Source: Clostridia bacterium (lineage in GTDB: Bacteria > Bacillota > Clostridia > Oscillospirales > CAG-272). From it: 5,522 bases of DNA. Under the pieces are notes generated by a model, which was not told the origin of the DNA, ran no database searches, and worked only from the letters and a program-made list of their open reading frames with translations. Every line of letters begins with the position of its first letter. Position 1 is the first letter of the stretch. The position numbers and the translations under genes are program-made. The DNA lies in the NCBI GenBank assembly GCA_017453085.1, contig JAFTKV010000004.1, positions 1 through 5,522 of the forward strand. The letters run 5' to 3'. Shown here piece by piece: positions 5,499 to 5,522 of the stretch.

Positions 5499-5522
5499 AT
5501 GAAAGATTATACCACAAAGAAA
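5499..5522 (+). CDS. Start of a probable transposase ORF (8 codons visible)
   Basis: ATG at 5499 opens a frame reading MKDYTTKK to the window edge. That is too short for a family assignment from sequence alone. I lean to an IS30-type transposase because similar openings occur in clostridial IS30 proteins as I recall, and because of the IS-like leader. The nearest Shine-Dalgarno candidate, AAGGA at 5481-5485, is 13 nt from the ATG, longer than usual. An in-frame ATG at 5454 would add 15 residues but has no ribosome binding site and lies upstream of the predicted transcription start. A stop (TGA at 5433) closes the frame upstream. Confidence 0.4.

Larger units (their letters stand above)
5382..5522 (+). 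mobile_element. Left end of a probable insertion sequence (possibly IS30 family), truncated by the window edge
   Basis: From about 5353 onward the composition drops sharply to AT-rich, unlike the GC-rich genes to the left. The stretch beginning TGTAGAGTTACAAT (5382) resembles the TGTAGATTCAAT start of IS30 termini as I remember them, and it contains a short palindrome, TTGTA/TACAA (5381-5394). A plus-strand ORF begins at 5499 behind a leader with a large hairpin. The element points away from the radical SAM gene and leaves that gene's promoter intact. The boundary at 5382 is a guess, since no right end or target duplication is visible. It could instead be the 5' end of an ordinary acquired gene. 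Confidence 0.45.

Overview
The window looks like a chromosomal segment of a Firmicute, most likely a Clostridia/Oscillospiraceae-type gut anaerobe. The reasons are a GC-rich coding core with strong AAGGAGG-type ribosome binding sites, consensus SigA promoters, a cdaA-cdaR c-di-AMP module, a TIGR01212-type radical SAM gene and an interspersed palindromic repeat of a kind I associate with that group. The taxon is an inference; no rRNA or marker gene is present.

Layout from left to right. Positions 1-113 hold the 5' end of a minus-strand gene for a DUF559 (Vsr-like) endonuclease-domain protein, cut by the window edge. Positions 155-342 are a MITE-like palindromic repeat with 18-nt terminal inverted repeats. 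Positions 365-4169 are a minus-strand operon read as cdaA (membrane diadenylate cyclase), then cdaR (YbbR-repeat regulator), then a COG2509-type FAD-dependent oxidoreductase. The operon is driven by a perfect-consensus promoter at 4215-4243. Position 4288-4314 is a strong intrinsic terminator for the next gene upstream, a stand-alone TIGR01212/YtqA-like radical SAM gene (4328-5293) with its own extended -10 promoter at 5323-5352. From about 5382 to the right edge the DNA turns AT-rich and appears to be the left end of an insertion sequence, possibly IS30-like. Its first ORF starts at 5499 on the plus strand, preceded by a large fold-back structure.

How the genes work together. CdaA makes the second messenger c-di-AMP at the membrane and CdaR is its extracytoplasmic partner. 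In many Firmicutes glmM (peptidoglycan precursor synthesis) closes this operon. Here the FAD oxidoreductase overlaps cdaR by 4 nt and the operon then meets the palindromic repeat and the DUF559 gene, with no glmM visible in the window. The radical SAM gene is a separate unit, probably involved in tRNA wobble-uridine modification by homology to B. subtilis YtqA.

The most interesting points are the pairing of the palindromic repeat with the DUF559 nuclease gene, and the fold-back leader of the right-end mobile element. In that leader the predicted transposase promoter lies so that only read-through RNA, not the element's own transcript, would contain both arms of the hairpin. No tRNA, rRNA or CRISPR array was seen. 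No stretch longer than 300 bases lacks a feature.
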